Position numbers and translations under genes: made by a program. The notes below the pieces were generated by a model, which saw only the letters and a program-made list of their open reading frames with translations, made no database searches and was not told the DNA's origin. This document shows, piece by piece, positions 21,105-31,890 of a stretch of 64,000 bases of DNA. This DNA comes from Planococcus citri. Its lineage: Eukaryota; Arthropoda; Insecta; Hemiptera; Pseudococcidae. Every line of letters starts with the position of its first letter. Positions within the stretch are counted from its first letter, which is position 1. The stretch is from NCBI RefSeq assembly GCF_950023065.1, contig NC_088678.1, positions 82,307,590 through 82,371,589 on the forward strand, given 5' to 3'.

Positions 21105-21155
21105 GCTTGGAGATACGCTAAATACCCTATCCTATGTCCTGACGTACTTTCAAGC
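21105..21155 (+). ncRNA. Structured RNA hairpin 4 of 4
   Basis: GCTTGGAGATACG pairs with CGTACTTTCAAGC (two G-U wobbles and one mismatch in 13) around a 25-base loop with 'accctatcctatgtcctga'. It shares the loop consensus CCC-N-TATCATATGTCCTG. Confidence 0.7.
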
Positions 21156-23132
21156 TATATTGCTCTTTTAACGTAAATATAAAAACCACCTGATTTCGAT
21201 ATTATAGTTGCACACAATAACCGATTCCTTTTTATGTTAATCGTAGTTCTAGCCCTTGGTAAAATACACCACGGATACGTAGCAGGTAGACGAACCCGGA
21301 ACCCAACTGTGTCGTTTACGTACACAAACATCAACAACGCATCTTCACACCCCGAGTTTGTTACTCCAAAACGGTAAGCGAGTGTGACATTGACCCTACT
21401 ACATCTCGTCAACACAGAGCGCGGACACCCGCATATGACAGCTGGAGAAGAATACGCAAACGAACCCAAATAAACATGTACACAGATTGGTCCGAGATTT
21501 GCTACCCGATGACTTGGGAAAAGAATACGCTTATCAAGTAAATTAAATACGATTCACGAGTATTCCATGAAATAATTATCCTCTCAATAGCCCATATACC
21601 TATCTTCTTTTCATAAAATACGAATTCAAATACTCGCAAACATACCTAGATCTAGGTCCTGGTATGTTATAGAATGACATTTCTCCTAAACTTATCCATA
21701 TAGTACACCCTTGTTCAAACACACCTTACAATATACCTACTTCCACTCAACTCAGAAATCATTTTTTTTTCTTTTCCTATTAAAATCTTCGACTCGTAAT
21801 CGTAGGTATAATATAAGCTGTACATATATATAACCTTAATTAAAAATCTCTCAAACACAGCATTTACTGCCCAACAACAGTAAATGCCCTTACGTAATAT
21901 TCTACACAGTGTGTTTATTGTTTCAGTATACGCCACGATATGTAAATATTATGCCACTATAGGATACTGTACCATGTCCCCTAATAAAACCAAAACGATC
22001 TTCTCTAAAAATTGATAACCACATGGTTCCCAGCGCAGCACAGAAGACAATTTTGGTCAACGGCGCGAGTAAATAGGATTGCTAGCTGCTCATAAAAACG
22101 TCAAATAAGTTAGTACCTCGTTAAGATATCAAGTAAGGTACAAAATTCAAACAACACCGGCAGCATTACAGATGAAATAATCGTCTACAGTGCAAGCGAT
22201 AAGCCTGCATTACTTCGACGATTCATAGCGATCTCTACGAATTCGCTACTTTGAAAAATTGAACTATGTGCAAAATTCCATGCATTTTATTCGTCTGGCG
22301 ATCTTGATTTTTTTTGTATAGTCAGCTTTTTTCGGAAAATTCAGTTCATAGAAACTTAGAATGAAGTCCAGACGAAGCGCTACCACATCCAGAGAGACCA
22401 TTCGATAAAATAGTCAAGAGCCATAAAAACTTCAACAGACGGCGATACTTGTCACTCATATTTTTCTCTCTTATATTCGATTATTTTATTTTTTGATAAT
22501 TACCTCGCCTTCTTATCTATTTCTCACGCACAAGTGTTCTTACGATCATATACGCACCAAAATTTTATGGACTTAGAGGTGGGGACGATTTTTTCATCTA
22601 TCTGTACCATCCAAAAAGATAGAAAACTGAAATAAAGGTGCTACCTTTTTTCAAATCTCACCTCATTATATGTAGTGCCGAGATCCATAGGACACCTCTC
22701 GACGTAGCTGTGGTAAGTTTTGACTTTACTCTACCTATTCGATCCGAGTTTGCTTTACAGTTCAACTTGATCTGACTGGCTTATATTTGAGTAGGTTAAT
22801 TGGATCTTTTGCATCGAATTCGCGAGTGATTATTTGTACCTTTGCACCAAAATATTCAGTTTTGTTATTTTCTCCAATTTTTTCCTCAAAAATCTAGATT
22901 TTGAATACAATTCCACCCGATCAATTTTCGATCAAATTTTTTAAAAATTTCCTTGTTGACAATCTCTTGTTTCAATCGAATTATTCAGATTAATTTTGTA
23001 TCGAACCACTTCAACTAATCTTTGAATTTTTCGACCAATTTTGATCAGATTTTTTTCGACCATTTTTCCAAAAAATTTATTCGATTATTCGAATATTTTC
23101 CCGAACAATTTTCAAATCTTTAATCATCGCAG
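21156..23132 (+). other. Noncoding region upstream of ORF3, with splice acceptor candidates at its end
   Basis: About 2 kb without recognisable genes; frames at 21155-21469 and 21715-21936 on the minus strand have no domain signature. The T-rich tail leads to acceptor-like CATCGCAG (AG at 23131-23132), in phase with the ORF3 ATG, and to TTCCTAG (AG at 23144-23145), six bases before the ATG but out of phase with the upstream candidate exons. Confidence 0.45.
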
Positions 23133-23150
23133 TTTGATTTCCTAGAAATC

Positions 23151-25304
23151 ATGTCGTATTGCGAGATTATTTGCGACCAGTGCAAGCTATCTTTAGCACT
23201 GCCTGGACCATTTGCAAGGGCAATTCATGACGATATTTACATAACAGCATGTAGACACCTTTTCCATTTTGGATGCCTATATCGCTTGTATATAAATTCC
23301 ACTACTAGAACAGAACAAGGTGCACAATGTGTCCCCTGTCCTCATCCGTCATGTAAGCAAATGATCTTAGGATCTGATTCTTTCTTTGTGGACCAATCCT
23401 TACGAATATTCCAAGTACTCAACACTGACTCTAGAGTCCAGTCTCTCGTGAATCAACTCGCATTACAACGAGATTACATCACACGTATCGAGATGGTGAT
23501 GATTAACGAGAATATTGAACTAAAAAATCAGCTAGAGGAGTATCGACGAGAACACTTCAATTTAATGACTCGATACAACTTGCTCCTAGATCATCAAATA
23601 GGCAACCTATTTTCGAACATACGCCCGAGAATAAATTCGTCAAACAATCCTCAACCCTCTTCTTCTCAAACTGCATCCGTCATGCCACAATCTTCGACTT
23701 CAAATTCCGATGTACCGCAGTTTACATCCCCCCCACCACTGTGGCGAAAATTTCAAAGTTCAGCACAACCTCTCTTCGCAAAACCACAAGCTTCTTGTGA
23801 TTCTGCACTGATTCAAAGACCAGAGCCTGTAGAGACCCCAATTCCAACGATTGTCACTCCTCGACAACAAACTGTCCACGCTGGTTCATTAACCCAACCC
23901 ATAATCTCTCAGCTCAAATATGTAGACGTAGTTGGAACACCTTCCACTTCGTCAGACAGCTCTAGAGCCTCAGGTTCCGGCATTAGTACGACTTCGGATC
24001 GCGTAGCTCCTACGACACTACGATCCAAAATTTTCCCCCCAAAGCCAAAAAAGGGCACTTCTGCTGACAAGCGCCTTTTTCATAAAAATTATAGAGCCCG
24101 GTTCGGCTCCGATTCAGCTGAAATAGAACCTTTCTATCCCATTAATTCGTACCCGCATGGCTTTACAGCAGCAGGATACGAAATTTTGGACGATGCTTAT
24201 ATCATCGTATTTTTGGCCTATAATATCCTAATTATGGGGGATGGACACGCTGATGGTATCGCAAGATACTTAAGTGTATCTAAACCCTATGAAAACCTGG
24301 TTGACATAGAAATGTACCGTAGAGACCTTCTAGCTTCTGAATTACTCTTATATCTCGAAACGTTCTTAAAACTCCCAAAACGAATTATGATGTCAATTGG
24401 CAATTTTGACGTACAAAGAGGTACGTCATATGGACAATTCTTCAATATATTCCAAGCTATTATTCTATTATTCAAAAAACTAAAAGTGCAAGAACTCATA
24501 ATCCTTCCACTCATCCCGCACAAGAAAGTCAACCAGGAACAATTTTCAGAAATTAACAGAGCCTTAAATTACGATTGGGAAAGAACTCTTGGAGCTAGAA
24601 TAACTAGAATTCCACATATTTTCGAAGAATTTCATACAGATAGGGCAGGAATCGACCAATATGGCCCATTCTACCCCTCCAACCAATATGCCAACGTACT
24701 TCTAGCCCTCAGAAATGAGCTTATCCCAGACGTACTTCCCAGACACTCTACAAGCCAATCTCCCAGACCCCCTACACCTGATGTTGAAATCCCTCCAAAT
24801 AATATTCTTCCACTACTACCATTGGACCTCCGAATTCCCAGAATTTGCTTGACCCCTGTTAAAATAGATCCTCCTCCTACCACGACTTCATCTACTAAAT
24901 TATCCCAAACTACAACCCTTTCCACCCCCTCTACCTCTTCTTGTTCAAGCAGAACAGATCTAGTGGTGCAAAGTGTACAAATTTCCACCGAAAAGAATGC
25001 AAATAATCTCGGAAAGAAAGGTAAACCACGTCGTGTAGAACGTCGTAAACGCGAGGAGGAGGAAAGCTTAGTTCGAAATGTAAGACGACGCACCGATCCC
25101 ATCGTGCGTATGGTAGAAGAAGCTATAGAGCAGGTGGAAAAAACCAGCATGCCGCCAGTTAATGTGCCACGCGACCGCGCGGCTCGTATGTTTGCTTCTG
25201 ATTCCAGGTCATCTCTAAATGATCATCGAACACCATCACAAGATGATGAGATAAAGAAGGAGGAGGCTGAGAAAGAGACCAATTTGTCAGGCCAAAACCA
25301 GTAG
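23151..25304 (+). CDS. ORF3: RING-H2 finger, coiled coil and SGNH-like domain protein
   Basis: A 717-residue protein in the place where retroviruses carry env. It starts at ATG 23151; the frame is open upstream to the in-phase acceptor at 23132. Residues 8-63 form a RING-H2 finger (C8, C11, C34, H36, H39, C42, C60, C63), typical of ubiquitin ligases. Residues about 88-145 are a predicted coiled coil, and 150-315 are disordered Ser/Pro/Thr-rich. Residues about 345-530 look SGNH/GDSL-like: 'LIMGDGHADG' (362-), 'MMSIGNFDV' (G417), 'ELIILPLIP' (448-), 'DQYGPFYPSN' (502-). The usual nucleophile Ser of GDS reads Gly at 365, so hydrolase activity is doubtful. The tail is basic ('RRVERRKREEEE') and disordered. 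No signal peptide or membrane span is seen, so it is not an envelope. RING/PHD plus esterase domains are known in ORF1 of CR1-like LINEs, an instructive parallel. Confidence 0.75.
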   Translation: MSYCEIICDQCKLSLALPGPFARAIHDDIYITACRHLFHFGCLYRLYINSTTRTEQGAQCVPCPHPSCKQMILGSDSFFVDQSLRIFQVLNTDSRVQSLVNQLALQRDYITRIEMVMINENIELKNQLEEYRREHFNLMTRYNLLLDHQIGNLFSNIRPRINSSNNPQPSSSQTASVMPQSSTSNSDVPQFTSPPPLWRKFQSSAQPLFAKPQASCDSALIQRPEPVETPIPTIVTPRQQTVHAGSLTQPIISQLKYVDVVGTPSTSSDSSRASGSGISTTSDRVAPTTLRSKIFPPKPKKGTSADKRLFHKNYRARFGSDSAEIEPFYPINSYPHGFTAAGYEILDDAYIIVFLAYNILIMGDGHADGIARYLSVSKPYENLVDIEMYRRDLLASELLLYLETFLKLPKRIMMSIGNFDVQRGTSYGQFFNIFQAIILLFKKLKVQELIILPLIPHKKVNQEQFSEINRALNYDWERTLGARITRIPHIFEEFHTDRAGIDQYGPFYPSNQYANVLLALRNELIPDVLPRHSTSQSPRPPTPDVEIPPNNILPLLPLDLRIPRICLTPVKIDPPPTTTSSTKLSQTTTLSTPSTSSCSSRTDLVVQSVQISTEKNANNLGKKGKPRRVERRKREEEESLVRNVRRRTDPIVRMVEEAIEQVEKTSMPPVNVPRDRAARMFASDSRSSLNDHRTPSQDDEIKKEEAEKETNLSGQNQ

Positions 25305-26844
25305 AGCTCTGGACCTCTGGGATTGGATCGCTGTTGTAAAATTGTATTTTCTATATACTTATTAATTAACTATATTTAACCCTAGATTTAAATATAAAAG
25401 TAGAACATTACTAACGTTTCAGACTCTCATCTATAGACAAACTCCAACAAGTAAGTATTTTTTGAAAAACATACTAATAGTTTGCTTCCCCACAGAATTA
25501 TTATGACTCAAAAACAACGCAGTCCAGAGTAATGATCCTATGCTAATTGACGACTTTGAGAGATGTTTGACTCGAAAAAAGCTGAGATTCATTGATAATG
25601 ATACTGTCGGTGACTAAACAACTACAACTTCTCATCATACAATACCACTACTTCTTCAACAGAAATTTTCACAAACCAACATTATTCAATAGTTCATATT
25701 TTTGCATTCTTTACAATATTTGTCTTTTATATGCATTCATATTCAAATCCTGCATCATGTGTCTACTTTTATACATATAGTTTTATGCCATGCACATATA
25801 TTATCCCTGTAGAATTAGACGAATATCTTAGAATTACGCAAAACAATAGAATTAAGCAGAATCCTAGAGTTAAGCAAAATTTTTTCTTTTCTCCATGAAA
25901 CTTTACGCAATTTTTTCATACAACTTTTTACATTCATTCTCTGTTCTCTACAATGTTAGATTCGTGTTTTTACGCATTTATTTCCATGCCATGTACATAT
26001 AGTATGCCTTTAAAATTAATCTTAGAATTACGCAAAACGGTAGAATTAAGCAAAATTTTTGAAACTGCATGCACTTTCGGAAAGATAGGGCCGCATAATG
26101 TACAAATTAGAACACACAGTGACGTTAATCAAATTTTCTTAGCTTTCGAACTTTTTTAACTTTATACTTTTGGTCGTCACATCTGAACAAAAATTAGGGA
26201 ACAAAAATTTAAAATCTGCAATATGACAATAGTAAAACTCTCCATAAAAGAAGCTAGCTTTTCGTCTCCGTCATATTTGCAAGAAATAGGAAATCTTCAG
26301 AAATTTATAGGTCAAATTACCATAATGACACTTAATGACCAAGAACCACTCACGTTAGCAGAGCACATACTTCGCGTATTTATTCTATCCAGTTATAAGG
26401 AAAACCTTCAGTTCATACCCATTAAGACATTTAGGATACATTTGGCTATATAACAAAAAAGAGAAGGGCCATTTCGGAACTCAAAAATTTTAGAATTTTC
26501 TGTAAAACACATTACCATTTTTCGATCCTGTTGATTGGTTATAAATTTGAGTAAACGATCCCTCATTATTGACTTCAAAAATTATAGACACCTTTAGTAG
26601 TCAGGAGCATATTAACAACTTTTCCACTTCAAAAATCCCACCCTCCGACCCATCTCTTGAAAACCTGTCACCTCAAAATAGTCTGCAGATCAACGCAGCA
26701 AAGTACGGAGGGGCAGGGTGGTGGCGCCTCCCTTGTCTTGGAAGGGAGGGGAAAGCGGGGTTACGGCATATTTTTCCTCTTATTTTTCGTGATCCGTGCT
26801 TCCCCCCGTGACCTGCTGTAGGGGTCAACCCCCGGAAGGGCATA
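25305..26844 (+). other. 3' noncoding region of the retrotransposon
   Basis: No convincing gene; a 76-residue frame at 26223-26453 has no recognisable features. A diverged duplication is visible: 'atgccatgcacatata' and 'agaattacgcaaaac' with 'tagaattaagc' at about 25790-25880 recur at 25985-26065. The last 150 bases become purine-rich. Confidence 0.45.
26740..26760 (+). promoter_or_regulatory. Polypurine tract candidate
   Basis: A 21-base almost pure purine run (GGAAGGGAGGGGAAAG, then CGGGG) about 85 bases before the 3' LTR. The purine run directly abutting the LTR is short (GGAAGGG at 26835). The 26740 tract may be a second plus-strand primer site, or the main one if the cut is displaced. 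Confidence 0.4.
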
Positions 26845-27881
26845 TGATATGAGGAAATATGCCTTCATCGCCTAAGCGATGATTAAATTAATCATCACCA
26901 TAGAGATGATGAATAAAATAACTCCCTTAAACTGCAAGTTTGGTAATGTGTTAACTCCTACTACTGTGCTACTCCTACTACGTAGCTATAACGTAATCGC
27001 GCGCAGCAAACGCATAGAACGCATCCGATGCACCCAAAAATAGTATAAATAGAGCAACACGGACGCAAGCCAAACTAGTTGTATTTAAAATGGGCTAAAC
27101 TTCTAAATAAGTTGAGCTTCCAAAAGATCTTGGACTCAGCGATCGCGCGAAGCTGGTTCTTGGTCAGAAAGTGCATTTATGTAGATACGAGTAAGATGAG
27201 ATCCCTCTATGGGGATGCTCATCTCCTTTTATTCAGTCTTTGCCCACTTTTAGTGGTTAAAATGTTTCTCGTTTCGTGATTTAAATTATCGTATACGTAA
27301 TTAATCGCGTTCACACCGGATATCATCCGATTATGCTGGCCATCGGAGATAGTCCTAGAAGAATAGGTACCTCGTGTATTACATTGCTGTCGACCGGCCT
27401 AGTGTTAGTGAGCCACCCTGAAAGAGACAGTAGATTTGGACATTATGCGAACCTTGGTGAGTAAATCTCACTACTATTTCCAAAATTGCATGCAATTTCT
27501 AGGGTATCTAATTACCCACCTTCCGTAATCCATTAACGCGTGTCGTAAGATATAAGCTTGTGCATGTATCTATTATAGAAGAACCCTATAGTTCTTCTAT
27601 ACTCTATGACCTTTGTACCCTTTTTAATATGCATTTGATTTCATTATTTCTAATTAACAATAAACATATTATCACTCTAGTGTAATTAATATGAGTTTTA
27701 TTGGTAATTAGAGATTATTTCTGTGAAGAATGAGCTGCATGACTGAAACCTCTCCGATATATTGAGCTAACCAGGCGAGGCATAAATTCACTACCTTAGG
27801 GAATATTTCTTGACTTAATCACGTAGGTAGGAATTCGGATAATAACCATCTATATCATTTATGCTTAATCTCACTCTATCA
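26845..27881 (+). repeat. 3' LTR
   Basis: Same 1037 bases as the 5' LTR with a single visible substitution at 27482 (A for G). TATA at 27044, AATAAA at 27659. Followed by the ATTT target duplication. Confidence 0.95.
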
Positions 27882-28275
27882 ATTTTGAAACTAAGATAAT
27901 GTTCACATGTCCGTGTTTGAAACTGAGGCGCAACTTTGATCGCGTTCTTTGACCTTTTATGTACTATTTTGAAACTAAGGGACCTCAGAAATGGAAAGAG
28001 GGTTAAAAATCCTGTATGTATCAAAACCTAACTGATCTAGACAGCTTCAATTTCAAATTATTTTCATCTTGGTTTCAAAATCAGACAAGTGCATTTTCAG
28101 GTTCTTTTTAATAGTGGTGGGGGGTGATGGTGGAAGGATATTTTTTGTATTTTTGTTACTCAGTATCATCACTACAATTTGTCAAATATCCCCCACCTTT
28201 ACAATGCTGTATATTTTTGTAACAAAAAACATAGATTTTCTCAAAATCAACCCTGTGGCGTTTGTCTAACTTTGT
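27882..28275 (+). mobile_element. Right arm of the foldback/MITE element split by the LTR retrotransposon
   Basis: Continues the element begun at 6482. Ends in 'gtggcgtttgtctaacttt' plus GT (28255-28275), the reverse complement of the left end. Its inner part pairs imperfectly with the left arm. The first four bases duplicate the LTR element's target site. Confidence 0.7.
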
Positions 28276-28930
28276 CACCAAGCTCCTCACTTGATCTTTT
28301 TCCTAGTGCCTCCTCTGCTGCTCTCTGTACAATAGTTTTCAGGCATACCCACTCCTTTTCTACGTCCTCTTCTATCAGTAAGTATTTTTCATTTATTTCC
28401 ATTTTTCTTTTGTACAGCCAGTTGTTACTGAATCATTAAATGAGTTGATGTTGAGCTGCATCTGTGTACATTCAGTTGTCTTTCCTATGTTGTTGACTCT
28501 AATGGCTGCTTCGAGGAGATGGTGATCTGATCTGAATCTGATGCGGTAGCCCCAAAATACCCGCACATCTAACATTGTTTTCTTGGCATGCGGATGTTCA
28601 CCACCACATAATCAATTAGGTATTGACTCTTGGTCTCTAGCCGCCCATGTGATTTTATGGCATTTCTTATGTTTGTAGAACCAGTTCATAATTGCGAAGT
28701 TGTTATAGCTTGAGATGTCAATCAGCCTTTTCTCATTCTTATACACTGTGATTTCTCCGTGTCTTCCAACCACTTTATCGTTTTCACTTGACCCTGTTCT
28801 TGCATTGAGGTCTCCTATTACAAAAATGCTGCGTTTTGGGTTCATCTTGTCGATGGTCTTTTGGAGCTGTTTGTAGAACTTGTCACTTTCCTCCTCTTTG
28901 CCTTCCTCTAGAGCCTTGTTTCTTCAAAAA
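28276..28930 (-). pseudogene. RTE-like LINE copy 1, 5' part (endonuclease domain)
   Basis: Minus-strand reading gives 'ERNKFYKQL'-like sequence, then an apurinic-type endonuclease block: 'FVIGDLNARTGSSENDKVVG' and 'RHGEITVYKNEKRLIDISS', with the W of 'HKITWAARDQ' in the correct place. Frameshifts separate this from 'VEKEWVCLKTIVQRAAEEAL' (about 28290-28370), the linker before RT. The sequence then runs into the foldback element at 28275. Its 3' half resumes at 6481. The 5' end of the LINE is missing past 28930. Confidence 0.8.
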
Positions 28931-29760
28931 ATAAGACAGAGTTTTGAAAAAATTGGATTTTTGAACATCAAAAAAAAAGTCAAAAGTGACCTTCATCTTT
29001 TTCCAAAATGAAAAGATTCCAGATTTTGAGCTCCCTCGTCATTTTATTCGACAAAATTTGTTCATAATTTTTTCTCATAGTTTAGGAAAATTATTCTATT
29101 GGGACACGTGAGGTAGAAAGCTGAATTTTGGTATATATACTGGTCCATTTTTGTGACTTATTCATTAAAACCCTAAAAAAATCAGAAGTTTTTGAATCTC
29201 CTGCTTAAAAAATAAAATTTTATCAAACTGGAAAACATCAAATTTTTGGAAACTTTCATAAAAATTGCTCAAAAATCAAGACTAGGTATTCTCCAATTCT
29301 GGCAAAAAATCGGGACTTTTTCAAATTTCTGACAAATTTTAACGGGCAAAAATTGAGATTTTTAAAAACAATTTTCTCGGCTAAAATCAGGACTATTATA
29401 AAATTTCTGGAAACAAATCAGGACTTTTTTCAAACTCTGGCAAAAAATCTTTTTTTGAAAACTCGACTAATATAAGGACTTTTTTCCCATTTTTGGCAAA
29501 AAATCAGACTTTTTAAAAACCTCTGGTTAAAAACTGGAAATTTTTCGAATTCCAGGCAAAAATCAGGACTTTTTAAAATCCTAAAAGAATCAAGTTTTTT
29601 TTGAATATTGCAAAACCCAAGACTTTTTCTGAAATTTTTACAAAAATCATGATTTTGGACAATAAATTACGTCTTGTTTGCAGTTTTGACTAGAAAGTAG
29701 GACTACCTAAATTTTACGCAAAAATACATTTGATGAGAATTGGGGGGGAGGGGGCTTATT
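28931..29760. repeat. Degenerate AT-rich short repeats (CAGGACTTTTT type)
   Basis: Recurrent 'aaaaatcaggacttttt' and 'tttctggcaaaaa' units about 30-40 bases apart. No gene is visible. Confidence 0.5.
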
Positions 29761-31890
29761 TGATTTGTAATAGGGGAGATTAAGAACGCACACAATTTCA
29801 GAAGTCTTTCTCAAGAAGGTATCCGGACCCACGTTTTCAAATTTTTGTGAATTTTGTGAGTTCCGTACCCCCCCTCACCCCCTCTCCCCGGTCCAAAAAA
29901 TAGCACTTCGCTACGTCCTTATATCTACCCTCAACCAAAAGAAATGTCTCCCAAACCTATTCGGACTGTTGTCGGATACACCTTTGCGTATAAATAATCG
30001 TACCCAACCCTTATTTGGCGCTATTAAAAATGCATTGGAATAAATCTCGATCCATTAACTGTAAATAAGGCGTTCAAATCAATTCACGTGCCCTGCGCAA
30101 TGATTCGTCGTTCATCGTATCATCGTTGGTCGTTTACGTGTACGAAAATTTCCTTCTCAAAGTGATCCTATGTAACCCAATTACCACGTGGACGATTAGG
30201 AGAAAATATTGAAACGGCGCCAGAGCCGATTACGGTTGACGATTTCGCACAGTAGCGAATAATTACCAACTAATTTCCATACACAGAAAGTTTTTGGGGG
30301 CGGACGTCGTCGTCGTCGTCGACGTTCCCATCGCTCGTGCACTACTGACTACACAATACACATGCACGCTAAACGCGAACTCCAACTGCAAAAACGAACG
30401 GTCGTTAAAATAAAACACTGATTATAATTCCTATTTTGCTTTTTGATTGAAAAAGAGCACACAATTGACTTCATTAGCCGCACAATCCTTATACTGGATA
30501 CAAGGTACTACATATACATACGTAAGAGGATAACAGTACACAACAAATACCGTACACACAGCGGTCGTATGTATATATTTGTAACAAGTACCTATAATGT
30601 ACATAAGTAGTGATACGTGGTACTGTTTTCGAAGAGGGTGTACCACCGCAGACGTATTAGCACAAAAGAGTTAGTGGTTCGAGTAATTGGGGGATATGGT
30701 AGTAATACCCTCTTCGTTTATGTTTCAATAACGAGAATCTGCACTCGAAAAAAGGGAGGTTAATGAAAACCCTCCAAGTTGGCTTTTGAATAATAGCTAT
30801 CTCTTTTCCCAGCTACAGATAGGCTATACACGCTTCATTTACGAGCCGATAATTCGCCTTCCAGTTCCGCGTATACTTCATGGATTTGGATGAGGGGTGA
30901 CTGGCAAGAGTGCATGGCTCCACATACGTGCTTTGATGATCTGTTTATTGGGTGCTGGGTGGTCACTTTGATTTCGTGTCACGGCGAACGATAAGGTCCA
31001 CAATTACTATATAGTCAACATAGCTTTCGAGTAAACAAGCCAACAGCTTCCATACAAACAGTCGAAGAAGAAAAAAATGAAAAAATTCATATCCGACTGT
31101 TCTTCTAATACGTCGTAATTCAACGATAAAAAGCATTCTAACTCTAACGTAGGTAGGTAGTAGGTACTTGAATTTTCCAACGAACAAACATCTCATCGCT
31201 GCCTCTGCCTCTGCATCATTCATCGCAACGACTCGACGTATTTAAATCGTTATATACTACATAAGTTATCTCAGGTAATGGGAGAATTTTCATCCATTTA
31301 CAAAAGTTTAGTTCAAGTCCATTCGGTAGAATTTTCTCTTTTTTTTTTCCTCCTACTTTTTCATCTTCGACCTCATCATTATACCGTGAAAAACGAAAAA
31401 CGAATAGCGAAGAATGCGATGCCGTGTTTTGCACAAGTACGCCATTATTTGGAGTCCCTTCAGGGAGCAAAACAGCACTTGAAAATCCTTTTCTGCGATC
31501 TTTTCAATAAAATGCAGCCGCACGCTTCAACTCTCTCTCAGTGGTTGGTTTTTGCGAAATAGCTACACCGTGTTTCGAAAATATTCTCGTCGTTTATCCA
31601 TTTCGCAGAGTTTTTCTTCGATTTGGGGGTCGGTCGACGAAATAAGATCGGGGCGATGTGAGTATAGATCCCAGGTAGATCATCACTGTCATCAGGTAAG
31701 ATGAGCTATTTTTTCAAAATTACTCCAACAAAGCGTCTCACAAACAGGTCAATACGTCAAAGCAGTAAAATTTCCAGCAGAAAATATTTTCAATTTGGAT
31801 GAGAACTGAAGAAGAGGGCGAATAATCGAATCGAAAATATAAGGTACCTATCTTTCAAGATAACATTTTTTCACGTAAACATTTTTTTTC
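29761..31890. other. Apparently single-copy DNA without a recognised gene
   Basis: Base composition is more balanced than in the flanking repeats, with a (CGT)n stretch near 30307. Frames at 30431-30646, 30963-31223 and 31278-31562 show no domain, signal peptide or splice pattern I can support. It may hold a first exon or regulatory DNA of a neighbouring gene. Confidence 0.4.

Larger units (their letters stand above)
6730..27881 (+). mobile_element. Giant Ty3/gypsy-type LTR retrotransposon (21.15 kb)
   Basis: Bounded by two 1037 bp direct repeats beginning TGATATG and ending CTATCA, flanked by the 4 bp duplication ATTT (6726-6729 and 27882-27885). Internal order: primer-binding site at 7770, 4.4 kb leader, gag (12249-14153), -1 frameshift region, pol (protease, RT, RNase H, integrase core, second RNase H, GPY/F, AT-hook tail; about 14139-20459), four structured hairpins, ORF3 (23151-25304), 1.5 kb of noncoding DNA and the 3' LTR. 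The domain order protease-RT-RNase H-integrase and the GPY/F module place it with Ty3/gypsy. Typical members are 5-10 kb; here more than half the length is noncoding. The LTRs differ at one visible base (7367 G versus 27482 A), so insertion is recent. Pol is broken by a MITE, so this copy is probably not autonomous. Confidence 0.93.

Noticed and set aside
21155..21469. 104-codon minus-strand frame in the pol-ORF3 spacer
   Set aside because: No domain or conserved composition; it overlaps the structured region and is probably chance.
24671..25150. 159-codon minus-strand frame
   Set aside because: Antisense shadow of the Ser/Arg-rich tail of ORF3.
23151..25304. ORF3 as an envelope gene
   Set aside because: No signal peptide, furin-like site, fusion peptide or membrane anchor; a RING-H2 finger is present instead.
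29930..31700. A possible gene or first exon in the balanced-composition region
   Set aside because: A donor-like ATGTGAGT near 31658 is present but no coding signature or partner exon could be found.
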